Source of the DNA: Pseudochrobactrum sp. sp1633
GTDB lineage: Bacteria > Pseudomonadota > Alphaproteobacteria > Rhizobiales > Rhizobiaceae
Assembly (NCBI RefSeq): GCF_030376605.1
Contig: NZ_JARRAE010000008.1
Coordinates: 62,001 to 126,000, forward strand
Direction of reading: 5' to 3'
Length of the DNA stretch: 64,000 nt
Positions 17,094-25,887 of this stretch are shown piece by piece. The notes below the pieces were generated by a model. That model searched no databases. It was not told where the DNA came from and saw nothing but the letters and a program-made list of their open reading frames with translations. Within the stretch, counting starts at the first letter, position 1; each line of letters starts with the position of its first letter. The position numbers and the translations under genes are program-made.

Positions 17094-18662
17094 ATGAGCC
17101 GCATTGCCGCAAGTTTCCGACTGATCCATGCCGGCTGGGTGATGACCCGTGAAGGTGTGATCAGCGCATTGCCGGCAGAGGGCCTGAGTGGCTTGCCTGC
17201 TTTTGCGCATCGCATGGCGGGCGTACTCGCGCGCAAGCGCTCGCGCGAAACGGCGCGCTCAGAGCGCATGTCACGGGCGATGAACCGGCTGGGGCCGTCT
17301 TATGTCAAGCTCGGTCAGTTTCTGGCCACGCGTCCTGACTTTGTCGGCAAAGAAGTTGCAGATGATCTGCAGCTTTTGCAGGATCGCATGGATTTCTTCC
17401 CCGAAGAGGCTGCAAAGCGCACGGTTGAAGGCTCGCTCGGTCGCACAATTGACGATCTGTACACAGAGTTTGATGCGCCGATTGCTGCTGCCTCTATGGC
17501 GCAGGTGCATCCGGCCTTTGTCGGTGGTACACGCAAGGTTGCCGTCAAAGTCATCCGCCCGGGTGTGCGTCAGCGTTTCGCGCAGGATCTCGAAGGTTTC
17601 TTCATGGTTGCGCGTTTACAGGAGCGTTTTGTGCCGGTGACGCGCCGTTTGCGCCCTGTAATGGTCGCAGAAACTCTGGCGCAGACCACGCGGATCGAGA
17701 TGGATCTGCGGCTGGAAGCGGCGGCGCTGTCTGAAATTGCCGAGAATATCAAGAAAGACGAAGGTTTTCGTGTGCCTGCCGTGGATTGGGAGCGCACCGG
17801 TCGTGATGTGCTGACAATGGAATGGATCGACGGCATCAAAATGTCTGATGTCGAAGGCCTGCGCGCTGCCGGTTTTGATCTGCAAAAACTGGCGCGCACA
17901 CTCATCCAGTCCTTCCTGCGACATACACTGCGCGATGGTTTTTTCCATGCGGATATGCATCCGGGAAATCTGTTCGTGGATGCCAAAGGTACGGTCGTTG
18001 CAGTGGATTTTGGCATTACCGGTCGTCTCAACAAGCAACAGCGTCGTTTTCTGGCAGAAATTCTCTATGGTTTCATCACGCGTGATTATCGTCGTGTGGC
18101 TGAGGTGCATTTTGAAGCTGGCTATGTGCCGCATCATCATGATGTGGCGAGTTTTGCGCAGGCTATCCGCGCGATTGGTGAGCCTATTCATGGTCAGCCT
18201 GCGGAAACAATCTCAATGGCCAAGCTATTGACCTTGCTGTTTGAGGTGACAGAGCTTTTCGACATGGAAACCCGTGCCGAACTGATTATGCTGCAAAAAA
18301 CGATGGTTGTGGTTGAGGGTGTGTCGCGCACGCTTGATCCGAATTTCAATATGTGGAAGTCGGCAGAGCCGGTTGTCGGTGACTGGATTCGCAAAAATCT
18401 GGGGCCAGTCGGTATGATTGGTGATGTGAAAGAAAGCGGCATGGCGCTGCTGCATTTCATGCGTCAGACACCGGAACTGACCAAACGGCTGGAGCGGCTT
18501 TCCGGTGAACTGGACAATATGGCTGCCAATGGTCTGCGTTTTGATGATGCAACCGCTGCAGCTATCGGCAAGGCAGAAGCGCGGCATACGCGCTCAGGGC
18601 GTATTGCCCAGATTGTGATTGCGATCTGTGTGGTGATCCTGACAGTAAAATTGCTCTTTTGA
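17094..18662 (+). CDS. ubiB: Ubiquinone biosynthesis accessory kinase-like protein UbiB
   Basis: A 522-aa ADCK/UbiB atypical kinase needed for ubiquinone synthesis. Family marks are the KxGQ-type motif in SYVKLGQFLATRPD, AAASMAQVHPA, the nucleotide lysine in VAVKVIRPG, and the catalytic segment DMHPGNLFVD followed by VAVDFGITGRL. A hydrophobic C-terminal anchor (IAQIVIAICVVILTVKLLF) places it at the inner membrane. It ends about 40 bp before a terminator hairpin. Confidence 0.96.
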   Translation: MSRIAASFRLIHAGWVMTREGVISALPAEGLSGLPAFAHRMAGVLARKRSRETARSERMSRAMNRLGPSYVKLGQFLATRPDFVGKEVADDLQLLQDRMDFFPEEAAKRTVEGSLGRTIDDLYTEFDAPIAAASMAQVHPAFVGGTRKVAVKVIRPGVRQRFAQDLEGFFMVARLQERFVPVTRRLRPVMVAETLAQTTRIEMDLRLEAAALSEIAENIKKDEGFRVPAVDWERTGRDVLTMEWIDGIKMSDVEGLRAAGFDLQKLARTLIQSFLRHTLRDGFFHADMHPGNLFVDAKGTVVAVDFGITGRLNKQQRRFLAEILYGFITRDYRRVAEVHFEAGYVPHHHDVASFAQAIRAIGEPIHGQPAETISMAKLLTLLFEVTELFDMETRAELIMLQKTMVVVEGVSRTLDPNFNMWKSAEPVVGDWIRKNLGPVGMIGDVKESGMALLHFMRQTPELTKRLERLSGELDNMAANGLRFDDATAAAIGKAEARHTRSGRIAQIVIAICVVILTVKLLF

Positions 18663-18699
18663 TTGCATTGATTGCATAAGTGATTGCAAAGCTGAGTTG

Positions 18700-18733
18700 A
18701 AAAGCGGTATTCTGAAAGGAGTATCGCTTTTTT
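18700..18733 (+). terminator. Terminator after ubiB, close upstream of coaBC
   Basis: AAAAGCGGTATTC and GAGTATCGCTTTT form a 13-bp stem with two G-U pairs, loop TGAAAG, then further T. The coaBC ribosome site GGAG follows at once, so some read-through is possible. Confidence 0.7.
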
Positions 18734-18748
18734 GTTGGAGCTCTAATC

Positions 18749-20128
18749 ATGGCCAGCATCACAATCCGTAATCTTGATGAAGATGTAAAAGAGGCGCTTC
18801 GTCGTCAGGCGGCGGCCAATGGTCGCTCGATGGAAGAGGAGGTGCGGGTCTTGTTGTCGGGCGAAACGCAAGTGCTTGCTCCTTTGGCTCCGGCATCTGA
18901 TCCTGTTGCGCAGAGTTTGATCGGCAAACGTATTTTACTGATTATTGGCGGCGGAATTGCTGCCTATAAGGTGCTGGATCTGATCCGCCGTTTGAAAGAG
19001 CGTGGTGCGCAGGTGCGTCCGGTAATGACGCAGGCTGCGCAGGCTTTTATCACACCGCTATCTGTCGGTGCTTTGACTGCCGACCATGTCTATACGGATT
19101 TGTTTTCCCGCGAGGATGAGCAGGATGTCGGTCATATCAGGCTGGCGCGTGATGCTGATTTGATTGTGGTTGCACCCGCAACCGCTGATCGTATGGCGCA
19201 GATGGTGGCAGGGCTGGGTGGTGATCTGGCGGCAGCTATTCTGCTGGCACGCAAAGTGCCGGTACTGATAGCGCCTGCAATGAATCCGGCGATGTGGAAT
19301 AATCCGGCAACGCAGCGCAATGTGAAAATACTGCATCAGGATGGTGTGCATTTTATCGGCCCTGAACGCGGGGAGATGGCCGAGAAGGGTGAGGCCGGTA
19401 CAGGGCGCATGAGTGAGCCTTTGCAGGTCGTGGCGAAGATCGAACAATTGCTGTTACCTGTGCAGTCTCTGCCGCTGGCAGGTAAGAAAATCATCATTAC
19501 ATCGGGTCCGACCCATGAGCCGATTGATCCGGTGCGCTATATTGCCAATCGCTCGTCGGGTAAGCAGGGGCATGCGATTGCTGCTGCTCTGGCGCGGCTT
19601 GGCGCGGATGTGCGTCTGGTTGCAGGGCCGGTGACACTTCCTGATCCGCAGGGCGTTACAACTGTTCATGTGGAGACGGCGCGGCAGATGCGCGATGCGG
19701 TCGAGGCGCAATTGCCTGCTGATGCGGCGGTGATGGTGGCTGCTGTTGCTGACTGGCGCACGGCCAACGCGGCAGATCAGAAGATCAAAAAGCAGGCAGG
19801 CGAGGCGGCGCCGTCTTTGCAAATGGTGGAAAATCCTGACATTTTAGCGACGATCGGTCATCATGAGCTGCGCCCGCGTCTCGTGGTTGGCTTCGCAGCT
19901 GAGACGCAGAATGTGGTCGAGAATGCCTGCAAGAAGCTTGATAAAAAAGGTGCCAACTGGATTGTCGCGAATAATGTGAGTTTTTCTGAAGATGGTGGCA
20001 GTGTGATGGGTGGTGACCATAATCAGGTATTGCTGGTCAGCCATGATGGCGTGGATGAGTGGCCGTTGCTTGATAAAGATGAAGTGGCGCAGCGGCTCGC
20101 AGAGAAAATTGCGGCTGCTTTAAGCTGA
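18749..20128 (+). CDS. coaBC: CoaBC (phosphopantothenoylcysteine synthetase/decarboxylase) with an N-terminal ribbon-helix-helix domain
   Basis: A bifunctional coenzyme A enzyme of 459 aa. The FMN-dependent decarboxylase (CoaC) part spans about 58-240, with the active-site His in DVGHIRLARDADL and the loop PAMNPAMW. The CTP-dependent ligase (CoaB) part starts near 245, with SGPTHEPIDPVRYIANRSSG. Residues 1-40 (MASITIRNLDEDVKEALRRQ and on, with GRSMEEEVR) look like a FitA/Arc ribbon-helix-helix DNA-binding domain fused in frame. The CoaC loop GEMAEKGEAGTGRM has no cysteine where E. coli has ACGD. The start is fixed by GGAG about 9 nt upstream. Confidence 0.93.
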   Translation: MASITIRNLDEDVKEALRRQAAANGRSMEEEVRVLLSGETQVLAPLAPASDPVAQSLIGKRILLIIGGGIAAYKVLDLIRRLKERGAQVRPVMTQAAQAFITPLSVGALTADHVYTDLFSREDEQDVGHIRLARDADLIVVAPATADRMAQMVAGLGGDLAAAILLARKVPVLIAPAMNPAMWNNPATQRNVKILHQDGVHFIGPERGEMAEKGEAGTGRMSEPLQVVAKIEQLLLPVQSLPLAGKKIIITSGPTHEPIDPVRYIANRSSGKQGHAIAAALARLGADVRLVAGPVTLPDPQGVTTVHVETARQMRDAVEAQLPADAAVMVAAVADWRTANAADQKIKKQAGEAAPSLQMVENPDILATIGHHELRPRLVVGFAAETQNVVENACKKLDKKGANWIVANNVSFSEDGGSVMGGDHNQVLLVSHDGVDEWPLLDKDEVAQRLAEKIAAALS

Positions 20129-20427
20129 AAAACTTGTTTTGATAATGGTTGCCTAAAAATAAGGCTTGCATGAATGTGCTGCTTTATTTTTAGGCAATTT
20201 TGTTTTTTGTGTCTGCCTGCTATTTATGTTCATCGCGCATCAATATTGCTGGACTTTAAAAATCCATTTTTGGCTGTGAATATTTTTCCTGAAAAATCAG
20301 CGGCTTATTATTTTAGCGCTTCTCCTGATCAATGATTTTTTACTATTTGGCATGAAAATTGCTTTGTTTCTGTTGAGCCACAGAAGCCTGCCTGTTGCGG
20401 GACTTCCGGCAGATACGGGAGATTTTG
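20129..20427. other. Intergenic stretch between coaBC and amtB
   Basis: Contains the coaBC hairpin and AT-rich sequence that presumably includes the amtB promoter. No glnK/PII gene is present, although one usually precedes amtB. Confidence 0.6.
20149..20197 (+). terminator. Long hairpin downstream of coaBC
   Basis: TTGCCTAAAAATAA and its exact complement TTATTTTTAGGCAA are separated by 21 nt, with a T-rich run after the second arm. A likely terminator with an unusually large loop. Confidence 0.65.
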
Positions 20428-21747
20428 ATGCTTATTTTCAGAGAGCCCAGATTATCAGCACGCAGTTCATTCAAGACTGCATTCGGTGTTTTGGCTGTAT
20501 TGATGACTTTTTCAAATGCACCGGCTTTTGCGCAGGATGCGGCAGCTGTGGCTGATACCGGTGACACTGCATGGATGCTGACCTCTACAGTGCTGGTGCT
20601 TTTGATGACGATTCCGGGGTTAGCACTGTTTTACGGCGGTATGGTGCGTGGGAAAAACGTGCTGGCGACAACTATGCAGAGTTTTGCGATTGCCTGCTTA
20701 GCATCCGTACTTTGGATGGTGGCTGGTTATTCCCTTGCGTTCAGTGATGGCGGCAGCATGAACGCCTATATCGGCGGGTTGTCAAAAGCTTTCTTTACCG
20801 GTGTGACGCCAGCCTCACTCACAGGTACGATACCTGAATATGTGTTTATTACTTTTCAGATGACGTTTGCGATTATCACACCCGCCCTGATTGCCGGTGC
20901 TTTTGCTGAGCGTATGAAATTCTCGGCATTACTGGTTTTCACAGCCCTGTGGCTGTTCCTCGTTTATGTGCCGGTGGCGCATTGGGTGTGGGGCGGCGGC
21001 TTTCTTGGCGGCGACGGGGTGCTGGATTTTGCCGGAGGCACGGTTGTGCATATCAACTCGGGTGTTGCCGGTCTGGTTCTGGCGATTATGCTGGGCAAGC
21101 GCGATGGCTACGGACAGGTGAATATGGCGCCGCATAATCTGGTTTACTCGCTGATCGGTGCCTCTCTGTTGTGGGTTGGCTGGTTCGGGTTCAATGCCGG
21201 TTCTGCGCTTTCCGCCAATGGCATTGCTGCGGTCGCCATGATTAATACGCAAATTGCAGCTGCCGGTGCGGCCTTAAGCTGGATGGCTGTCGAATGGATC
21301 ATCGGCAAGCGGCCAAGCGTCTTGGGTATTATCTCGGGCGCTGTGGCGGGACTTGTGGGTGTTACACCCGCTGCAGGCTTTGTTAATCCGGCCGGTGCTC
21401 TGATGATTGGTCTGATTACCGGTGCTGGTTGTTATTTTGCAGCCGTGAAGCTCAAGCACTGGCTTGGCTATGACGACAGTCTCGATGCCTTTGGTGTGCA
21501 TGGAGTGGGCGGTATTATTGGTGCGCTGCTGACAGGCTTATTTGCTGATGTTGCGATTAATCCTGCCGGTGAGGGCGCAACCATGCTCAAGCAGCTCTAT
21601 GGCGTGGTGGTGACTATGCTCTACACGGCGCTGATGACGGCGCTGATCGTCATTGTCATTAAAATGTTCATGGGATTGCGTGTGTCCAAGGCCACAGAGA
21701 TTGAAGGCCTTGATATCAATCTGCACGGCGAGACTGTGCATTCCTGA
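20428..21747 (+). CDS. amtB: Ammonium transporter AmtB
   Basis: A 439-aa Amt/Rh channel for ammonium uptake across the inner membrane. An N-terminal signal sequence ending APAFAQD precedes eleven expected helices. Family marks are ALFYGGMVRGKN, the GTVVHINSGVAGLVLA segment with a pore histidine, and DAFGVHGVGGIIGALLTGLFA with the second one. The ATG at 20428 is chosen because GGGAG lies 7 nt upstream. The usual partner gene for the PII protein GlnK is missing beside it, so if this transporter is controlled by PII the gene must lie elsewhere. Confidence 0.96.
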   Translation: MLIFREPRLSARSSFKTAFGVLAVLMTFSNAPAFAQDAAAVADTGDTAWMLTSTVLVLLMTIPGLALFYGGMVRGKNVLATTMQSFAIACLASVLWMVAGYSLAFSDGGSMNAYIGGLSKAFFTGVTPASLTGTIPEYVFITFQMTFAIITPALIAGAFAERMKFSALLVFTALWLFLVYVPVAHWVWGGGFLGGDGVLDFAGGTVVHINSGVAGLVLAIMLGKRDGYGQVNMAPHNLVYSLIGASLLWVGWFGFNAGSALSANGIAAVAMINTQIAAAGAALSWMAVEWIIGKRPSVLGIISGAVAGLVGVTPAAGFVNPAGALMIGLITGAGCYFAAVKLKHWLGYDDSLDAFGVHGVGGIIGALLTGLFADVAINPAGEGATMLKQLYGVVVTMLYTALMTALIVIVIKMFMGLRVSKATEIEGLDINLHGETVHS

Positions 21748-21849
21748 GTTAAAGTTCAGCCGCAGAGGGGCTGCCGCGTAACCGGCTCTGTCAGATCATC
21801 CACAGAAGATGACAGCAGAAACCGGTTGCGCGGAACTCAATAGCGATGC

Positions 21850-23439
21850 TTATTTACCGGTGTCGCGAACCTGATAGTCTTTGATCGAAGCGAATTTAAT
21901 CGCCTTCCAGCGTTCTGCTTCATAATTCAGCGAGAAGGCGTTCGGGGTCAGATAGACCGGATCATTATCCAGATCATGGGCAATATCAGCGCGGTGGGTC
22001 GCGATGAAACGGTTAAGCTCTGCCGGATCATCGGAGGAAATCCAACGGCACAGACTGAAACGCGACATTTCAAAGCCGACCGGCAATGAATATTCGATCT
22101 TGAGGCGTTCCGTCAGTACGTCGATCTGCAGGGCGCCAACCACGCCGACAATCGCCGGAGAGCCATCATCCGGCAGGAACAGCTGCACTACGCCTTCTTC
22201 AGCCATCTGCTGCAAGGCTTCACGCAGTTTCTTGGCCTTCATCGCATCATCAAGGCGAACGCGGCGCAGAATTTCCGGTGCAAAGTTTGGTACGCCGCGG
22301 AACAGCAGGTCTTCACCTTCGGTCAGCGTGTCACCGATGCGCAAGGTTCCGTGGTTTGGAATGCCCACCACGTCACCAGCATATGCCTCATCGGCAATCT
22401 GACGGGAACGGGCAAAGAAGAACTGCGGCGCGGAAAGGCTCATTGGCTTGCCGGTGCGCACCAGCTTGGCTTTCATGCCGCGGGACAGTTTGCCGGAGCA
22501 GACACGCAGGAACGCAATACGGTCGCGGTGGTTCGGGTCCATGTTTGCCTGAATTTTGAACACGAAACCGGTCATTTTTTCTTCGTCAGCTTCAACGCGG
22601 CGCGTATCGGCGTCCTGAGCACGCGGGCTCGGGCCAAAATCGCAGAAAGCATCAATCAGATCACGCACACCGAATTTTTTCAGAGCCGAGCCGAAATAAA
22701 CCGGTGTCAGATGACCTTCACGGAAAGCTTGCAAATCAAACTCACGGCAAACGCCGCGCGCCATTTCCACGCTTTCAATGAAGTTTTCACGTTCATTTTC
22801 CGGCAGCAGACCGGCGGCTAATGCGTCATCAGCGCCACTGACAGGGGTCGGATTCTCTTCATTATCCTGACGGCGAACCGTATTATTGTGCAGATCGTAG
22901 GTGCCGGCAAAGCTTTTGCCTGAGCCGATCGGCCAGGTAATAGGAGCGGTGTCGAGCGCCAGTTTTTCTTCGATCTCATCGAGAATTTCAAACGGATCAC
23001 GGGCTTCACGATCCATCTTGTTGATGAAGGTGACAATCGGAATGTCGCGCATGCGGCAGACTTCAAACAGCTTCAGTGTGCGTGGTTCGATACCCTTTGC
23101 GGCATCGATAACCATGACAGCACTGTCAACGGCTGTAAGCGTGCGATAGGTGTCATCCGCAAAGTCTTCGTGACCCGGTGTATCGAGCAGGTTGAAGATG
23201 CAGTCTTTATATTCAAAGGTCATCACCGAGGTAACAACGGAAATACCGCGGTCGCGCTCAATATTCATCCAGTCGGAACGGGTCTGAATGCGATCCTTCT
23301 TTGCCTTGACCTCACCGGCGAGCTGAATTGCACCGCCGAACAACAGCAGTTTTTCAGTCAGCGTGGTTTTACCGGCATCCGGATGCGCGATAATCGCAAA
23401 TGTGCGACGATGCGAGGCGGGAGTAGTTTGTTCAGGCAT
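21850..23439 (-). CDS. prfC: Peptide chain release factor 3
   Basis: A 529-aa translational GTPase that recycles RF1 and RF2 after peptide release. GTPase motifs are AHPDAGKTTLTEK (G1), DTPGHEDF (G3) and FINKMDREARDP (G4), with the EF-Tu-like domain II and the RF3 C-terminal domain after them. The start at MPEQTTPASHRRTF (23439) is chosen; the frame is open for 26 more codons upstream, but those do not look like the family. It is on the minus strand, convergent with amtB. Confidence 0.96.
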   Translation of the reverse strand: MPEQTTPASHRRTFAIIAHPDAGKTTLTEKLLLFGGAIQLAGEVKAKKDRIQTRSDWMNIERDRGISVVTSVMTFEYKDCIFNLLDTPGHEDFADDTYRTLTAVDSAVMVIDAAKGIEPRTLKLFEVCRMRDIPIVTFINKMDREARDPFEILDEIEEKLALDTAPITWPIGSGKSFAGTYDLHNNTVRRQDNEENPTPVSGADDALAAGLLPENERENFIESVEMARGVCREFDLQAFREGHLTPVYFGSALKKFGVRDLIDAFCDFGPSPRAQDADTRRVEADEEKMTGFVFKIQANMDPNHRDRIAFLRVCSGKLSRGMKAKLVRTGKPMSLSAPQFFFARSRQIADEAYAGDVVGIPNHGTLRIGDTLTEGEDLLFRGVPNFAPEILRRVRLDDAMKAKKLREALQQMAEEGVVQLFLPDDGSPAIVGVVGALQIDVLTERLKIEYSLPVGFEMSRFSLCRWISSDDPAELNRFIATHRADIAHDLDNDPVYLTPNAFSLNYEAERWKAIKFASIKDYQVRDTGK

Positions 23440-23515
23440 AAAGGGCTCGGATAATACAAAATTGGACAGGTGGTGCCTTCTAGCAGCATCGCGGCAGTTC
23501 GTCGACCTGAAATAC

Positions 23516-23557
23516 AAAAGGGCGCTTTCTGCGGTTCAAAGCAGAAAGCGCCCTTTT
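23516..23557. terminator. Strong terminator between the HdeD-like gene and prfC
   Basis: A perfect 16-bp stem (AAAGGGCGCTTTCTGC with its complement) and an 8-nt loop, with T or A runs on both sides. It lies just after the stop of the minus-strand HdeD-like gene. Confidence 0.9.
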
Positions 23558-23572
23558 AAAAGTATCGGATTC

Positions 23573-24142
23573 TTATCCGCGCATGGTTTTCAGACCAAAG
23601 CCCAGAGCAATCATTGCCCAGCCCTGAAACACCAGATCAATGGCAAGGAACATGCCGAGAATCCACAGGCTGTTGACCGGCCAGCCGATAGCAATAACGA
23701 TACCGGCCAGAGCGGTGATGAGACCGCCAGCGAGAACCCAGCCCCAGCCTTTCACGGCGCGGCTCTGGAAGGCAACCCACATACGGAACACGCCGGAACC
23801 AAGCAATGCGGCGGCGATGAACAGCGTGATAATGCTGGAGGCCAGCAGCGGATTGAGGAATGTCAACACACCGGCTGCTGCATAGAGCAGGCCGCTGATC
23901 ATCCAGAAGAAGAAGCTCTTCCATGTCTGAACGCTGAATGCATGGATGATTTCAACAATCCCTGCGATCAGAATGGTAATCCCAACATAATAGACCGATG
24001 CAACGGTTGCGAAAAGCAGATTACCGAAAGCAATGCCGCCGAGCATCAGCATGAGAATACCCAGAACAATGAACCAGCCCCATTTGTTGGTCAGAGAGCT
24101 GATAGCTTGTGCAGGGGTTTTAATACCTGATGATAAAGACAT
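23573..24142 (-). CDS. HdeD-family (DUF308) membrane protein
   Basis: A 189-aa inner-membrane protein with six hydrophobic segments in three repeated helix pairs, the DUF308/HdeD fold. Segments such as WGWFIVLGILMLMLGGIAFG and VYYVGITILIAGIVEI are typical. HdeD of E. coli is tied to acid resistance; the role here is not known. The start at MSLSSGIKTP (24142) is preferred to an ATG ten codons earlier. It is transcribed alone and ends at a strong terminator. Confidence 0.88.
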   Translation of the reverse strand: MSLSSGIKTPAQAISSLTNKWGWFIVLGILMLMLGGIAFGNLLFATVASVYYVGITILIAGIVEIIHAFSVQTWKSFFFWMISGLLYAAAGVLTFLNPLLASSIITLFIAAALLGSGVFRMWVAFQSRAVKGWGWVLAGGLITALAGIVIAIGWPVNSLWILGMFLAIDLVFQGWAMIALGFGLKTMRG

Positions 24143-24409
24143 GTTTGTTATCCTGTTGGTGAAGTAACGCAACTCTTATTAAAATATAATCATATTGAAA
24201 ATATTGCAAAATTCAAATGATTATAATGTGATCCTGCTTAGCTATATTAAAATCAGGGTCTTTGATGCGGCTGAAAAACGGGCGGGAAACTGTAGGTTTT
24301 GCTCTGTGTTTTTAAAGCACACCCGAATTTTTATCCGGCAATTTGTGTATTATAAATCAGGCGCGAAATTCTTTTGCCAAAGCTCGGTGATTGCTGATAA
24401 TTTGCCAGA

Positions 24410-25882
24410 ATGTTTGACACGTTGATTTCATATTGGCCGGTATACTGGCCGCATATTGTGCTCGGTTTTTCGCTGATTATCGGCGCCGTTGCAGCTATTC
24501 ACGCGACTATGACCAAAGAGGAAGTGCGTTCCGCTTTGGGCTGGGTCGGCGTTATTATGCTGTCCCCGATTATCGGGGCTGTGGTTTATGCTATCGCCGG
24601 TGTGAACCGGATAAGGCGCACATCGCTCAGCATGCAGCGTGCCGGTATGACGGATATCGAGCTTTATCATCTGTCCCATTATGATGCGTCACCCGATGAA
24701 GTGCGGGCGGTCAGTGGCAATAATTTTATTGCCATGAAACGGCTTGGCGATGTTGTCAGCCGCTGTAACCTGACTTCCGGTAATAATATCGAGGTTTTGC
24801 AGAGTGGTGATATTGCCTATGCGGCCATGCTGAAAGCGATTGGTCAGGCCAAACGCAGTATCTTGCTGGAAACCTATATTTTCGATAATGATGAGATAGG
24901 CAAGCAGTTTGCTGAGGCGCTGGCTGCAGCTGTGGTGCGCGGTGTGCAGGTGCGTGTTCTGGTTGATGCTGTTGGCGCGCGTTATTCAACGCCAAGCATT
25001 ATTGGTATATTGCGGGCTAAAACCGTGCAGGCAGAGGTTTTTAACGGCAAACTGATCATGGGCTTGCGTCTGCCTTATGCGAATTTGCGCACCCACCGTA
25101 AGATTCTGATTATTGATGGTGAAATCGCTTTCACCGGTGGTATGAATATCCGTGCCGGATTTACGGTTGAATTTGCACAAAATCATGCCGCGCAGGATAC
25201 GCATTTCCGTCTCACCGGACCGGTTGTAACAGATTTATTTAATACGGCTTCTGAGGACTGGCGTTTTACCACGGATGAACATCTGACCGGTGCTGCGTGG
25301 TCGGTGACACCACCGGCGTTCCATCCGGGAGAAGGGTTGTTGGTGCGCGCTGTACCTTCAGGACCCGATAAAAGCCTTGAAACCAATCATAAAATTATGA
25401 TGGGTGCTTTCTCAGTTGCTGAGCGTCATATTCGCATTATGACGCCTTATCTGCTGCCGGATCGTGAGCTAGTCAGTGCACTGGTAACGGCTGCGCGACG
25501 CGGTGTGGTTGTGGATATTGTGGTGCCTGCGCAGAATAATCTGGTGCTGGTGGATATGGCGATGACCGCGCAGTTTGATCAGCTTCTGAAAGACGGTTGC
25601 CGTATTTGGCGTGCCAAAGGTGCGTTTAATCATTCCAAGCTGATGAGCGTCGATGATGTCTGGGCCTATGTCGGCTCCAGCAATCTTGATCCGCGCTCAT
25701 TGCGCCTGAACTTCGAAATTGATCTTGAAGTTTATGATGCCAAAACTGCGAAATCCATTTCGAAGCGGATTGATCAGCATGTGGCAACGGGCACAGGCGT
25801 GAAGCTGGCAGAATTGAAGGCACGTCCGTTCTCCCGCCGTCTGCTTGAGCGGATTGTCTGGCTTGGCTCGCCTTATCTGTAG
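24410..25882 (+). CDS. cls: Cardiolipin synthase
   Basis: A 490-aa membrane-bound phospholipase-D-family enzyme that joins two phosphatidylglycerols (or PG and PE) to cardiolipin. Two N-terminal membrane helices are followed by two HKD motifs: HRKILIIDGEIAFTGG in the first half and HSKLMSVDDVWAYVGSSNLD in the second. Length and order are those of bacterial Cls. The ribosome site before the ATG is weak, so the exact start is uncertain. It converges with the EEP-family gene, with 5 bp between the stops. Confidence 0.93.
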   Translation: MFDTLISYWPVYWPHIVLGFSLIIGAVAAIHATMTKEEVRSALGWVGVIMLSPIIGAVVYAIAGVNRIRRTSLSMQRAGMTDIELYHLSHYDASPDEVRAVSGNNFIAMKRLGDVVSRCNLTSGNNIEVLQSGDIAYAAMLKAIGQAKRSILLETYIFDNDEIGKQFAEALAAAVVRGVQVRVLVDAVGARYSTPSIIGILRAKTVQAEVFNGKLIMGLRLPYANLRTHRKILIIDGEIAFTGGMNIRAGFTVEFAQNHAAQDTHFRLTGPVVTDLFNTASEDWRFTTDEHLTGAAWSVTPPAFHPGEGLLVRAVPSGPDKSLETNHKIMMGAFSVAERHIRIMTPYLLPDRELVSALVTAARRGVVVDIVVPAQNNLVLVDMAMTAQFDQLLKDGCRIWRAKGAFNHSKLMSVDDVWAYVGSSNLDPRSLRLNFEIDLEVYDAKTAKSISKRIDQHVATGTGVKLAELKARPFSRRLLERIVWLGSPYL

Positions 25883-25887
25883 CTGGT

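Noticed and set aside
17616-18191. 191-aa minus-strand open frame inside ubiB
   Set aside because: Antisense to a conserved gene with intact motifs; His- and Arg-rich shadow composition.
18661-18690. Three close GATTGCA units after ubiB
   Set aside because: Too short and AT-rich to support a binding site; lies over the end of ubiB and probably arose by chance.
23363-24130. 255-aa plus-strand open frame
   Set aside because: It runs antisense across the well-supported prfC start and HdeD-like gene and has the composition of a shadow frame.
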